DNA of 64,000 bases from Saccoglossus kowalevskii (taxonomy: Eukaryota; Hemichordata; Enteropneusta; Harrimaniidae). Positions 62,901 to 64,000 of this stretch are shown here, piece by piece. Location of the stretch: the NCBI RefSeq assembly GCF_000003605.2, contig NW_003109082.1:102675-166674 (forward strand), written 5' to 3'. Every line of letters begins with the position of its first letter. Within the stretch, counting starts at the first letter, position 1. The notes under the pieces were generated by a model that searched no databases, was not told the origin of the DNA, and was given only the letters and a program-made list of their open reading frames with translations. A program made the position numbers and the translations under genes.

Positions 62901-63923
62901 CAACTTTGTGTTGACGACATTATTTAACATTTAATGTTTAGTTAAAACAAAAAATGTTTTTCTCTTTAACCAAACCACAATTTTAAAGCACTGTCCATCT
63001 CAATTTCATAGAAAATACAGTAACTATTTATTTTGATAAAAGTTGAAAATATACCAGTGAATTGGGTTCCCAAGATTATGTCATTAACAAGGGATACTGA
63101 ACATTGATTTTTATTAACAGTGGATCATCGGTTAATGTGGAAGAAAATACAAATGTTGCATATTTCACTGTATACCGGGCTAGAGGAACTCTAGGAGCTG
63201 TGACTGTCAACTGGATGACTTCATCTGGTTCAGCAAAGGCAATAGGTAAATATAATTTGCTGTAATAGGAGATTACAAACTGTTTTTAAGTATTGCATCT
63301 ACTGTAAAAACATGCGATAACAATTCCTATTGCAAATACATGTATTATCTTATGTTGCATGTTCTCCTGTCAATGCATCCACTTTTTTCATTATCATGGT
63401 TACATACAAGAAGATCAGGAGACAAAATAATGAGAGAAAAATAAACACTTTTTGAGAGACGAAAACTAGCCTTGTGGCTTTATCATTTGCAATCTTGTCT
63501 GAAAATTGTTAGTGTGGTTTTAGAGTAAAACAAAATTGTGATTGTTGCCACATACTCCATCTTTCTGTATTGCATACGTTTTCGTATTCAGTGTCTTCAT
63601 GTTTCTAAAATAGAATAACGTCAGTGGAAATTTACCGGTAATCCATGATTACTGTATCACTCATGTGTAATATTTCATTTCAATTTATTTCAGTTGGTAC
63701 AGACATGACAGAACTATCAGTTGTGCAGACCTTATCAGGGCGTGGTATCCGTAGTTGGCATAGCTTTGATATTGGTATGGATCAGTATCTAGTGCTAGTT
63801 AACGGTGGTAGAATGGGTGTGTTGACTACTGTGGTTGGTAGTGATGGATCAGACTCTGACAACATGACATCTAATGCCAACTCCCTGCTTTATAAATGGC
63901 AAGGAGAATATATACCAGTACAG
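17804..63923 (+). CDS. ADGRV1: Adhesion G protein-coupled receptor V1 (very large GPCR), N-terminal 49 coding exons, partial
   Basis: ADGRV1 (VLGR1, GPR98) is a giant adhesion GPCR. In vertebrates it forms the ankle links of hair-cell stereocilia and the periciliary links of photoreceptors, as part of the USH2 complex. Here 3316 residues are encoded: signal peptide, some 22-24 Calx-beta repeats (DDxIPExDExF motifs), a laminin-G-like domain, a cysteine insert and the start of the EAR propeller, in the same order as I recall for the human protein. Exon ends: 17804-17991, 19805-20074, 20623-20727, 21310-21423, 22719-23748, 26007-26308, 27134-27248, 28087-28832, 29638-29761, 30859-31116, 33766-33898, 34247-34470, 34787-35004, 35554-35716, 36293-36507, 37619-37746, 38571-38699, 39354-39568, 40164-40408, 41090-41491, 42115-42244, 43080-43088 (uncertain), 46091-46230, 46778-46951, then as listed in the segment entries. 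Phases agree throughout. GAIN, 7TM and tail exons lie beyond 64000. Confidence 0.95.
18570..18979. mobile_element. Family A MITE copies 4 and 5 in ADGRV1 intron 1
   Basis: Copy 4 (18570-18749) and copy 5 (18780-18979) lie 30 bp apart, both starting TACTGTAAAT/AAT-ACTT and ending AAGTATTTTACAG or a close variant. Copy 4 is about 20 bp shorter inside. Two insertions so close together may reflect a preferred TA-rich target, since copies 2 and 3 are also neighbours. Confidence 0.8.
19190..19285 (+). repeat. Possible SINE 3' fragment (ADGRV1 intron 1)
   Basis: The words CAAAATGCACTATTTGCAC and GAATCTGTTG resemble the SINE tail near 44912-44945 (GGCAAAATGCACTATATG). Short and diverged, so it could be chance. 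Confidence 0.3.
19337..19547. mobile_element. Family B MITE copy 1 (ADGRV1 intron 1)
   Basis: 211 bp, TACTGTAAAAGGGTTAATTA to GTCATTTTACAGTA, TA-flanked. Interior words include TTCACTGGGTTTTAATTT, CGCTGACTGGAAAATG and ATCTAAATGATAAAACC. Near-identical length and order in four copies. Confidence 0.85.
19805..21423 (+). CDS. ADGRV1: ADGRV1 exons 2-4: Calx-beta repeats 1-2
   Basis: Exons 19805-20074, 20623-20727 and 21310-21423 (residues 63-225), all phase 0. Exon 2 carries the acidic motif LDDDIPETDELF and ends with KANDDAFGIIQFAS, the inter-repeat NDD-GxxxF linker. Exon 3 begins repeat 2 (VVNEAVDSNTNVHVMVRR). Exon 4 reads INGPNPAEDDITPSQGTVTI and stops just before the acidic loop, which is completed by exon 5. 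Calx-beta repeats are calcium-binding beta sandwiches named from the Na/Ca exchanger. Confidence 0.92.
22719..23748 (+). CDS. ADGRV1: ADGRV1 exon 5: unusually long exon with three Calx-beta repeats
   Basis: A single 1030-nt exon (residues 226-568), several times longer than its neighbours. It opens with VPENDETFVIRL, completing repeat 2, then carries two full repeats with motifs VNDALPEIQEEF and LLQDSEPEPAEKY, and linkers LANDSPIRFAQ, LPNDDPNGALTL and DSDDIYGVVQF. The DSDDIYG linker matches the human DSDDVYG region (from memory), anchoring the alignment. The donor is CAAG/GTGAGC in phase 1. It looks like several ancestral exons joined by intron loss, or exons never split. Confidence 0.94.
24152..24378. 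mobile_element. Family C MITE (ADGRV1 intron 5)
   Basis: About 227 bp. The left end TACTGTAAAACATGTCTTTT and the right end AACATGTTTTTGC are imperfect inverted copies, as are the inner AATTTAGCGAGAG and ATTCGCTAAAATTG. Only one copy in the window. It shares the TACTGTAAAA terminus with families A, B and D. Confidence 0.6.
24444..24457. promoter_or_regulatory. RFX X-box palindrome in ADGRV1 intron 5
   Basis: GTTGCCATGGTAAC, a perfect self-complementary X-box except one position, 66 bp past a family C element. Confidence 0.35.
25011..25241 (+). repeat. 77-bp tandem repeat, three copies (ADGRV1 intron 5)
   Basis: ATGGAGTGAGTAGACAAGCA recurs at 25011, 25088 and 25165 (the last as ATTGAG), each followed by GAGTCAGCCAGATTACG and GTTAGTAAGCTAGAG. 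By eye the copies are over 95% alike, so the expansion is recent. Confidence 0.9.
25405..25502. mobile_element. 98-bp foldback element with exact 9-bp target duplication (ADGRV1 intron 5)
   Basis: The arms TAGACTTGCATACAGTCCCT and AGGGACCGTATGCAAGTCTA pair over about 29 bp with one mismatch. TAGTTGTGG lies directly on each side (25396-25404 and 25503-25511). Its size and duplication suggest a very small MULE-type MITE, different in sequence from the one at 12729. Confidence 0.8.
25520..25830. repeat. Degenerate TTGATTTGCATA-rich stretch (ADGRV1 intron 5)
   Basis: About 300 bp built of shuffled TTGATTTGCAT, GTAATTAATTGATT and ACATATGTAATTGATT words, without a fixed period. Contains many TTTGCAT cores. 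No gene. Confidence 0.65.
26007..27248 (+). CDS. ADGRV1: ADGRV1 exons 6-7: degenerate repeat and following repeat start
   Basis: Exons 26007-26308 and 27134-27248 (residues 569-707). In exon 6 the acidic loop position reads IVDDAFLHIGAEF, lacking the usual Pro-Glu. The human protein also has a degenerate loop here (NDAFLQNGAHF, from memory), so this looks ancient and not damage. Next come PTVSPRLGD and NDFANGEIGF, also shared with human. Exon 7 gives LPLSREGISGDATVYW, the middle strands of the next repeat, ending in phase 1. Confidence 0.9.
28087..28832 (+). CDS. ADGRV1: ADGRV1 exon 8: two and a half Calx-beta repeats
   Basis: A 746-nt exon (residues 708-956), the second longest. It contains VDDIPETDETVIITL, the linker ILENDNPGGVFEFSS, a full repeat with the loop APDGVPELEEMFQL, the linker VNDDPNGVFQFVENP, and most of another repeat ending in LTALDDE. 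The intron falls between LDDE and the VPEQPETF that opens exon 9, which splits the calcium-loop motif. Entry phase 1, exit phase 0. Confidence 0.94.
28872..28922. repeat. Hairpin with CCAAT-type arms (ADGRV1 intron 8)
   Basis: TTTCTGATTGGCT pairs perfectly with AGCCAATCAGAAG 23 bp further on. Sits 40 bp past the exon 8 donor. ATTGG/CCAAT is also an NF-Y core, but nothing else suggests a promoter. Confidence 0.5.
29638..35004 (+). CDS. ADGRV1: ADGRV1 exons 9-13: Calx-beta repeats about 7-9
   Basis: Exons 29638-29761, 30859-31116, 33766-33898, 34247-34470 and 34787-35004 (residues 957-1275). Exon 9 opens VPEQPETFNITL and ends NNDDPIFFE. Exon 10 holds a nearly complete repeat with EDDIPETDEQF. 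Exon 11 has IEANDDPNGIFSFEP. Exon 12 has RERGMFGVVQVYWQ and the loop ADGIPEFQEVF. Exon 13 begins GGGPPGPGGEL, closely like the human GGSPGPGGQL (from memory), followed by EENDDPYGLFIF and a strand LFILQRNKGATGMAQ. All junction phases agree (0, 1, 1, 2, 1, 0). Confidence 0.93.
30075..30310 (-). mobile_element. LINE 3' end, minus strand (ADGRV1 intron 9)
   Basis: Read on the minus strand, the sequence encodes a LINE-type C-terminal tail with GKAKEDVEDASGG, DEDEGCFKSCKV and FRDQTGFKT, resembling the GRPKKTW...DRDxWR...QTGFKT ends of non-LTR elements. It closes in a (TAC)n-like run at 30096-30112, a short tandem 3' tail as used by RTE-like families. Only the last 230 bp are present. Confidence 0.5.
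30310..30752 (+). mobile_element. LINE 3' end, plus strand (ADGRV1 intron 9)
   Basis: An open stretch of about 85 codons contains AKHFLLKCKLHQEERIKLF, the His-x-Phe-Leu-Leu-x-Cys signature found at the C-terminus of CR1/Jockey/I-type reverse transcriptase proteins (ETxEHFLLxC). It ends at 30585 and is followed by a 3' UTR and a (TTAC)n tail at 30733-30748. It is truncated at the 5' side where it meets the minus-strand LINE tail. Dead on arrival by length; the reading frame left is mostly open. Confidence 0.6.
31715..31836 (+). repeat. 20-bp minisatellite, about six copies (ADGRV1 intron 10)
   Basis: GTCATTAAGACACGACTAGG repeats every 20 bp, cleanest in the middle four units; the first (AAGATATGACTAAA) and last (AAGGCATGGCTGGG) are decayed. 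Confidence 0.9.
33249..33440. mobile_element. Family G MITE copy 2 (ADGRV1 intron 10)
   Basis: This copy shares the order GGCAAAAAAAAC, GTTGCCCTTA, GGTCGGTCGGTC, AAACTAAGGGTATC, ATAGCCGAGGTATATGGGG, TCGCTGAGGGCAAC with the copy at 947-1152, in the same orientation. The outer right flank has diverged. A short open frame across it is a property of the repeat, not a gene. Confidence 0.7.
35554..38699 (+). CDS. ADGRV1: ADGRV1 exons 14-17: laminin-G / concanavalin-like domain
   Basis: Exons 35554-35716, 36293-36507, 37619-37746 and 38571-38699 (residues 1276-1486). Exon 14 starts WELFTDATSG and leads into the domain. Exons 15-17 form a single jelly-roll lectin-like fold of the LamG/pentraxin type, the only one in the ectodomain. 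Landmarks are MTGFAISVWIQPT, GFIVAKATSD, FYGLKLSS, DDGDWHLVILNVNNG, AEIYIDGEPV and GLLQDLRIYSRKL. The last strand motif (LQDLRIYSRKL) is typical of LamG ends and is close to the human MQDVRSYERKL (from memory). The domain interrupts the Calx-beta array; its ligand is not known to me. Confidence 0.93.
36537..36905. repeat. Family H repeat copy 1 (ADGRV1 intron 15)
   Basis: About 370 bp, from TACGCCGTCCCATCGACC to GTGACAGATGTATAATAAT. It shares GTGCATACTTTGAGGTATCC, ACATCATAGGAATG and TTTGTTTTTATTATTAGAG with copy 2. No coding content. Confidence 0.65.
37807..38018. mobile_element. Family A MITE copy 6 (ADGRV1 intron 16)
   Basis: A 212-bp copy with well-kept ends TACTGTAGAATACTTTATTT and AAATAAAGTATTCCACAGTA. 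It begins 60 bp after the exon 16 donor, directly beside a CTCF-like GCGCCCTCTATTGA motif at 37788. Confidence 0.85.
38214..38404. repeat. Family I fragment (ADGRV1 intron 16)
   Basis: A diverged piece sharing AAATGAAATCAAACATAAAAAC, GATTCAATGCGAAAGTATTT, CTTCCAAGCTTAATAAT and GAAGTAAGGGTAT with the family I copies (each within a few changes). Neither terminus is clear. Confidence 0.5.
39354..41491 (+). CDS. ADGRV1: ADGRV1 exons 18-20: Calx-beta repeats after the LamG domain
   Basis: Exons 39354-39568, 40164-40408 and 41090-41491 (residues 1487-1774). Exon 18 gives ISGYLTYQPGVQQQFIEI and an atypical loop DIEEEGNEVFTLNLL (no Pro). Exon 19 gives LKSDNANGLFSFDGPC with two cysteines (CSSMQ and FTCDV) at the positions where human has CIPE and SCVV (from memory), so probably a conserved disulfide. 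Exon 20 has EASDDVLPEFEEHF, TSGASIDPTADT (human TSGASIDPEKET) and SDSPHGLLQFSNGSPP. The exon 19 donor is GGG/GTAATT. Confidence 0.93.
40690..41038. repeat. Family H repeat copy 2 (ADGRV1 intron 19)
   Basis: About 350 bp. Unlike copy 1, its left part (AAAGTATGCACGAAGACAGT onward) is inverted relative to the corresponding block of copy 1, giving a hairpin with GTGCATACTTTATGG downstream. The right two thirds align directly with copy 1. It ends 52 bp before the exon 20 acceptor. Confidence 0.62.
41590..42075. repeat. Degenerate ATTTGCATA-rich stretch (ADGRV1 intron 20)
   Basis: About 480 bp in which ATTTGCATA or AATTTGCATA recurs every 30-60 bp among ACATAATTTGCAT and TAGTAATGTCATTT words. Similar in flavour to 25520-25830 but not an obvious copy of it. 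Confidence 0.65.
42115..42244 (+). CDS. ADGRV1: ADGRV1 exon 21: Calx-beta repeat end
   Basis: Residues 1775-1817. After an ATAG acceptor it reads GGVLTFADQQRYAYVDIQI with the loop IDNSIPELDKMF, then VQLSNPGGGG, matching the human NSIPELEKSFKVELLNLEGG stretch (from memory). It ends in phase 1 at GGAG/GTGAGA. Downstream lies a 2.8-kb to 3.8-kb non-coding interval that includes the 50-N gap. The human protein has about 25 extra residues before the next linker, so an exon may be missing here or hidden in the gap. Confidence 0.9.
42737..42752 (-). promoter_or_regulatory. CTCF-like site in ADGRV1 intron 21
   Basis: On the minus strand CCACCAGAGGGCGCTA matches the CTCF core (CCASYAGRKGGCRS) at every position. 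It lies 24 bp before the 50-N gap. CTCF and its motif are conserved across bilaterians, so a functional boundary is possible. Confidence 0.45.
42776..42825. other. Assembly gap, 50 N
   Basis: Fifty Ns, likely a placeholder of unknown true length, between exon 21 and the candidate micro-exon of ADGRV1. An exon of phase 1-1 could be hidden here. Confidence 0.98.
43080..43088 (+). CDS. ADGRV1: Candidate 9-nt micro-exon of ADGRV1 (exon 22)
   Basis: The nine bases TAGATGATG sit between an acceptor (CCCACTAG) and a strong donor (GTGAGT). Entered in phase 1 they read Val-Asp-Asp and leave in phase 1, so including or skipping them keeps the frame from exon 21 to exon 23. Human ADGRV1 has an acidic VDGSGSGDG stretch at this position (from memory), which fits. 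A sequence this short can arise by chance, and the polypyrimidine tract is weak. Confidence 0.35.
43924..44134. mobile_element. Family B MITE copy 2 (ADGRV1 intron 22)
   Basis: 211 bp, TACTGTGAAAGGATTAATTA to ATCATTTTACAGTA. Its right terminal TA is shared with the start of a family I element (TAGACCATTTTCC), so the two abut exactly. Confidence 0.85.
44133..44406. mobile_element. Family I MITE copy 1 (ADGRV1 intron 22)
   Basis: About 270 bp. The left end TAGACCATTTTCCGTTCACT and the right end AGTTGAACGGAAAATCACCT are inverted repeats. The interior TATTTCCATGCTTAATAATG is shared with copies at 54591 and 38214. Any open frame spanning it is incidental. Confidence 0.7.
44601..45059 (+). mobile_element. 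tRNA-derived SINE flanked by an 80-bp duplication (ADGRV1 intron 22)
   Basis: The head resembles a tRNA with a pol III A box (TAGCATAGTGG, 44611-44621) and B box (AGTTCAAATCC, 44654-44664). A non-coding body of about 370 bp and a 20-base poly(A) tail (45040-45059) follow. The element lies between two 80-bp direct repeats, 44521-44600 and 45060-45139, that differ at one base by eye. SINEs are copied by LINE enzymes, usually with 5-20 bp duplications, so 80 bp is far beyond normal. I do not recognise the SINE family. Confidence 0.82.
45615..45879. mobile_element. Family L MITE (ADGRV1 intron 22)
   Basis: 265 bp. ACAGTCAGATCTGTATATAG and GGTTTGACTGT are inverted ends; inner arms AGCGACCACC and GTGGTCGCTA also pair. 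TA at both borders. No coding content. Confidence 0.72.
46091..49960 (+). CDS. ADGRV1: ADGRV1 exons 23-29: four Calx-beta repeats
   Basis: Exons 46091-46230, 46778-46951, 47233-47421, 48062-48156, 48339-48517, 49051-49217 and 49702-49960 (residues 1821-2221). Motifs in order: ENSDNAYGVFQFADN; VIRAGGALGEVVLDW; TDT/IPELDEVFIVIL split by the exon 24/25 intron; ANDDPFGSFVFSS; IIREFGIMGAVRVDY; LLDDNIPEEQESVFVYI; VANDNANGVLQLSES; VTRTAGSFGM; VNDGIPEVEETFEIRL; PSDDPNGRF. Phases 1, 0, 0, 0, 2, 1, 0, with phase 1 out of exon 29. The segment HIGPFINVTRT matches human HVGPIINVTRT (from memory), one of the best-conserved patches. Confidence 0.94.
46408..46610. mobile_element. Family A MITE copy 7 (ADGRV1 intron 23)
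   Basis: 203 bp, ends TACTGTAAAATACTTTATTT and AATAAAGTATTTCACAGT. Orientation as copies 5, 6 and 9 (the TTCGCTGAAGGAATGAT side first). No coding potential. Confidence 0.83.
47463..47735. mobile_element. Family M element (ADGRV1 intron 25)
   Basis: Begins TTAGCTCCGCTGTC and ends near AACAGCGGAGCTATCTCAGC, inverted arms of 10-12 bp. The interior has two copies of a unit of about 122 bp (TCTGATTGCTT...ATTATACATATA at 47477 and 47597). The same TAGCTCCGCTGTC terminus starts the insertion in the split family A copy at 58604. Confidence 0.55.
48690..48985 (+). repeat. About 36-bp minisatellite (ADGRV1 intron 27)
   Basis: Units of the form CACATGCTAACACTTGAACA plus ATTACATGCTAACACAAGC repeat from about 48710 to 48965, with decay at both ends. 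Because 36 is a multiple of three, a 67-codon open frame appears (repeated LTLEQLHANTSSHM). It has no splice context and I do not call it a gene. Confidence 0.85.
50245..51696 (+). CDS. ADGRV1: ADGRV1 exons 30-32: Calx-beta repeat and start of the next
   Basis: Exons 50245-50373, 50739-50857 and 51518-51696 (residues 2222-2363). Exon 30: NTLVEEPNEGQTRAINITVV and GVVAVEWQATYN. Exon 31: RLATTDVLPTGGVLYF and the loop PDDVPEERE, after which the intron cuts before EIQLKLL of exon 32. Exon 32: ANDDPHGVIQFANSQYVVLE and RVNRR, where the donor splits the Arg codon. Phase order 1, 1, 0, then 2 at the exit. Confidence 0.93.
51929..52265 (+). CDS. ADGRV1: ADGRV1 exon 33: Calx-beta repeat with a PAN/apple-like cysteine insert
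   Basis: Residues 2364-2476. The exon begins SRGTFGDLEVFYSTKET, the second strand pair of a Calx-beta repeat, then departs from the fold into an insert of about 80 residues with four cysteines: ECAGRC, EKACASFEF and DVECWW. The spacing C-x3-C-x5-C-x-x-F...C is that of PAN/apple modules. The human protein carries the same insert with TCATLC, EQACSAFSF and PQCFW at the same place (from memory). The exon ends KDMNK in phase 0, and exon 34 then finishes the interrupted repeat (GVDFAPVNSGSI). Confidence 0.9.
52311..52710. repeat. Three decayed direct repeats (ADGRV1 intron 33)
   Basis: The pattern GAACAGCGCCCTCACGTGGT...ATAGCGCCCTCATACTGCCATTTT occurs at 52312, 52573 and 52654, the latter two heavily diverged (mostly C-to-T and G-to-A type changes at CpG). 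Between them, 52392-52480 holds a GCTGTAAAACC/TTCACTGGGTTTTAG stretch like one end of a family B-type element. Confidence 0.5.
52831..55204 (+). CDS. ADGRV1: ADGRV1 exons 34-37: Calx-beta repeats
   Basis: Exons 52831-52983, 53524-53752, 54116-54235 and 55019-55204 (residues 2477-2705). Exon 34 carries LNDSIPELDESFQ; the intron follows immediately and exon 35 continues VKLESVRLLDLVPLPQN. Exon 35 has GSNDDANGVWTIYSN and LVIERTG. Exon 36 has GGAIGDVSISWRVAGGTA and LTFPPRERRQ. Exon 37 has RDDVIPEVNETLIVELFNP, LANDYVAGVLKF and VKEG. Phases 0, 0, 1, 1, then 1 out. The intron between 36 and 37 contains one family A and one family I element without disturbing splice sites. Confidence 0.94.
53040..53250. 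mobile_element. Family B MITE copy 3 (ADGRV1 intron 34)
   Basis: 211 bp, TACTGTAAAGGGGTTAATTA to GTCATTTTACAGTA, 57 bp after the exon 34 donor. Same orientation as copies 1, 2 and 4. Confidence 0.85.
54255..54464. mobile_element. Family A MITE copy 8 (ADGRV1 intron 36)
   Basis: 210 bp, ends TACTGTGAAATATTTTATTT and AAATAAAGTATTCTACAGTA, starting 20 bp past the exon 36 donor. Orientation as copy 1. A family I element follows 125 bp further on. Confidence 0.84.
54591..54914. mobile_element. Family I MITE copy 2 (ADGRV1 intron 36)
   Basis: About 320 bp, TAGACCATTTTTCCGTTCAC to TTGTACGGAATATCACCTA. It contains an additional stretch (AGTAAGGGTATTCGG onward, including GGCCGGCCGATG) not present in copy 1, so copy 1 may be an internal deletion derivative. 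Confidence 0.68.
55389..55548. mobile_element. Family J element copy 2 (ADGRV1 intron 37)
   Basis: Starts CAGGGTTTGCGCTAGTGTC and ends GGTTAATGCAATCCCTG. The interior (GGACCCCAGCTTGCCTGAAA and CTTCAATAATTGGAGTC) is the reverse complement of copy 1. Flanked by GAATAT / AATATT, a probable 5-6 bp duplication. Confidence 0.62.
55581..55746. mobile_element. Family E MITE copy 3 (ADGRV1 intron 37)
   Basis: 166 bp. CTTAAAGCGGGGAGTCGTCA at the left and GGGCCCTCCCGCTTTAAAT-like at the right are inverted. TTAA sits at both borders, the target-site pattern of piggyBac-like elements. Confidence 0.72.
55929..58447 (+). CDS. ADGRV1: ADGRV1 exons 38-42: Calx-beta repeats
   Basis: Exons 55929-56068, 56650-56749, 56895-57074, 57361-57521 and 58354-58447 (residues 2706-2930). 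Motifs: FEVTVERSPPAVGTVEVSW; LVDDTPETNEEYVIKL; GVPQTGAAGLDTQGSTASI (human GVPPAGIALLDAQGYAAVL, from memory); EASDEPYGIFVF; VERKFGSIGYVRIFY; LE/DTIPELDEVFLVNL split by the exon 41/42 intron; then MLMSTPTTDTPPKL. The exon 38 acceptor is an unusual AAG preceded by about 18 pyrimidines. Phases 1, 0, 1, 1, 0, with 1 out. Confidence 0.93.
56210..56560 (+). repeat. Diverged relative of the SINE body (ADGRV1 intron 38)
   Basis: Shares GAACCTTGGTTAA, GGATAGCATACCATTA (GGATAGCGCATTACAA in the SINE) and a GGCCAAGGTCCAATGG-like block, in the same order as 44735-44860. No tRNA-like head or poly(A) tail is recognised. An old copy. Confidence 0.45.
57580..57612. repeat. Near-perfect palindrome (ADGRV1 intron 41)
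   Basis: CCAATTCACTTGCCC and GGGCAAGTGTGAATTGG are separated by two bases, pairing over about 15 bp with one bulge. It opens a stretch (57580-58000) with more G+C than the other introns and no recognisable gene. Confidence 0.55.
58508..59460. mobile_element. Family A MITE copy 9, split by a family M insertion and an assembly gap
   Basis: The left part 58508-58603 (TACTGTAGAATACTTTATTT onward) and the right part 59405-59460 (ending AAAGTATTCCACAGTA) are the two halves of one family A element. Between them the sequence switches at TAGCTCCGCTGTCGAC to another repeat (58604-58643) and then to 761 Ns. So a second element, of which only one end is visible, appears to have landed inside the MITE. 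The assembler probably failed on it because it is repetitive. Confidence 0.7.
58644..59404. other. Assembly gap, 761 N
   Basis: Lies in ADGRV1 intron 42, inside the element that split family A copy 9. The reading phase is preserved from exon 42 to 43, so no coding loss is implied. Long open frames reported across it are only Ns. Confidence 0.98.
59560..62479 (+). CDS. ADGRV1: ADGRV1 exons 43-47: Calx-beta repeats
   Basis: Exons 59560-59644, 60086-60224, 60500-60641, 61426-61682 and 62301-62479 (residues 2931-3197). Motifs: IRANDGTQGVVQFAN; LIVERIQGTYGTVTVF; DYIFTDQ; LEDDIPEDDETFEVIL; LELGTPRK; LANDDAFGVVSFASF with YEPTETSTADSVARF (human REPTALYVQESVAVLY, from memory); LDNEPELDESFMVTLLEP; TGGSQLGFPNTGYIQVADN. 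The intron before exon 43 holds the 761-N gap, but phase 1 is kept across it, so no exon need be missing. Confidence 0.93.
59655..59838. mobile_element. Family D MITE copy 2 (ADGRV1 intron 43)
   Basis: 184 bp, TACTGTAAAATCTGTATTAA to ATACAGATTTTACGGTA, with internal GATGCGGCTTCTATTAG repeated. Opposite orientation to copy 1 judged by the CTATTAAAATGGTACAATGC block. It begins 11 bp past the exon 43 donor. Confidence 0.78.
60807..61016. mobile_element. Family B MITE copy 4 (ADGRV1 intron 45)
   Basis: 210 bp, TATTGTAAAGGATTAATTAT to GTCGTTTTACAGTA. A family E element begins 84 bp downstream in the same intron. Confidence 0.85.
61100..61267. mobile_element. Family E MITE copy 4 (ADGRV1 intron 45)
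   Basis: 168 bp, TTTAAAGCGAGAGGATCGTC to GACTCCCCCGCTTTAAA, TTAA at both borders. Opposite orientation to copy 3 (GACGATAACAACACACGC read forward). Confidence 0.72.
62036..62190. repeat. Family H repeat copy 3, short (ADGRV1 intron 46)
   Basis: About 150 bp, beginning ATAATAAGGTTATTATGTG and including CAGCCGATACTTTTGCTGTA and TTCATGCATACTTTGTGG, which match the first third of copies 1 and 2. The rest is absent. Confidence 0.55.
62611..62627. repeat. (TA)n microsatellite in ADGRV1 intron 47
   Basis: A run of about eight TA units in an AT-rich 640-bp intron that otherwise shows nothing recognisable. Confidence 0.8.
63121..63923 (+). CDS. ADGRV1: ADGRV1 exons 48-49: last repeat before, and first blade of, the EAR propeller
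   Basis: Exons 63121-63245 and 63694-63923 (residues 3198-3316). Exon 48: SSVNVEENTNVAYFTVYR and GTLGAVTVNWMTSSGSA, a Calx-beta N-half interrupted here by the propeller, as in the human gene. Exon 49: SVVQTLSGRGIRSWHSFDIG, MDQYLVLVNGGRMG and NSLLYKWQGEYIPVQ, the classic EAR/EPTP pattern (blade ending L-Y-x-W-x-G-x-F/Y). EAR repeats form a seven-bladed propeller shared with LGI epilepsy proteins. The donor GTAATA follows in phase 0, and the remaining blades lie beyond the window. Confidence 0.92.
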
Positions 63924-64000
63924 GTAATAAATACATTTCCTAAAGAAATAAAAAATATGTTGACTGAGATAAACAATAAAGTTTTTATAATCAAAAATAT

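Overview
This is animal nuclear DNA: AT-rich, with many short exons that have consensus GT-AG splice sites, introns of about 0.3-3 kb, abundant small inverted-repeat transposons (MITEs), a tRNA-derived SINE and LINE tails. There are two assembly gaps (42776-42825 and 58644-59404). Gene content and intron style suggest an invertebrate deuterostome. A hemichordate is my best guess, but the window does not prove it.

Two host genes lie head to head. On the minus strand, 6460 down to 1, are the first ten coding exons (372 residues) of the retromer-associated sorting nexin SNX1/SNX2: an acidic N-terminus, the PX lipid-binding domain and the start of the BAR domain. On the plus strand, 17804 to 63923, are the first 49 coding exons (3316 residues) of the very large adhesion GPCR ADGRV1 (VLGR1/GPR98). 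These encode a signal peptide, about 22-24 Calx-beta repeats, a laminin-G/concanavalin-like domain (exons 15-17), a cysteine-bearing PAN/apple-like insert (exon 33) and the first blade of the EAR/EPTP propeller (exon 49). I placed every junction by hand. All phases agree and no frame break is needed, so the gene looks intact; its membrane part lies beyond the window.

Regions: 1-6460 SNX1; 6461-7200 a CpG-richer likely shared promoter zone; 7200-17350 non-coding DNA (intergenic and/or a long 5' UTR intron of ADGRV1) with several MITEs, one inserted inside another; 17804-63923 ADGRV1, its introns carrying at least ten repeat families. Families A-D share the terminus TACTGTA(A/G)AA although their interiors differ.

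I found no undescribed multi-gene system. The most interesting points are the shared terminus of four MITE families, an 80-bp duplication flanking a SINE, two small elements with exact 9-bp target duplications, RFX X-box palindromes and CTCF-like motifs inside ADGRV1, a candidate 9-nt micro-exon beside an assembly gap, and the cysteine insert of exon 33.
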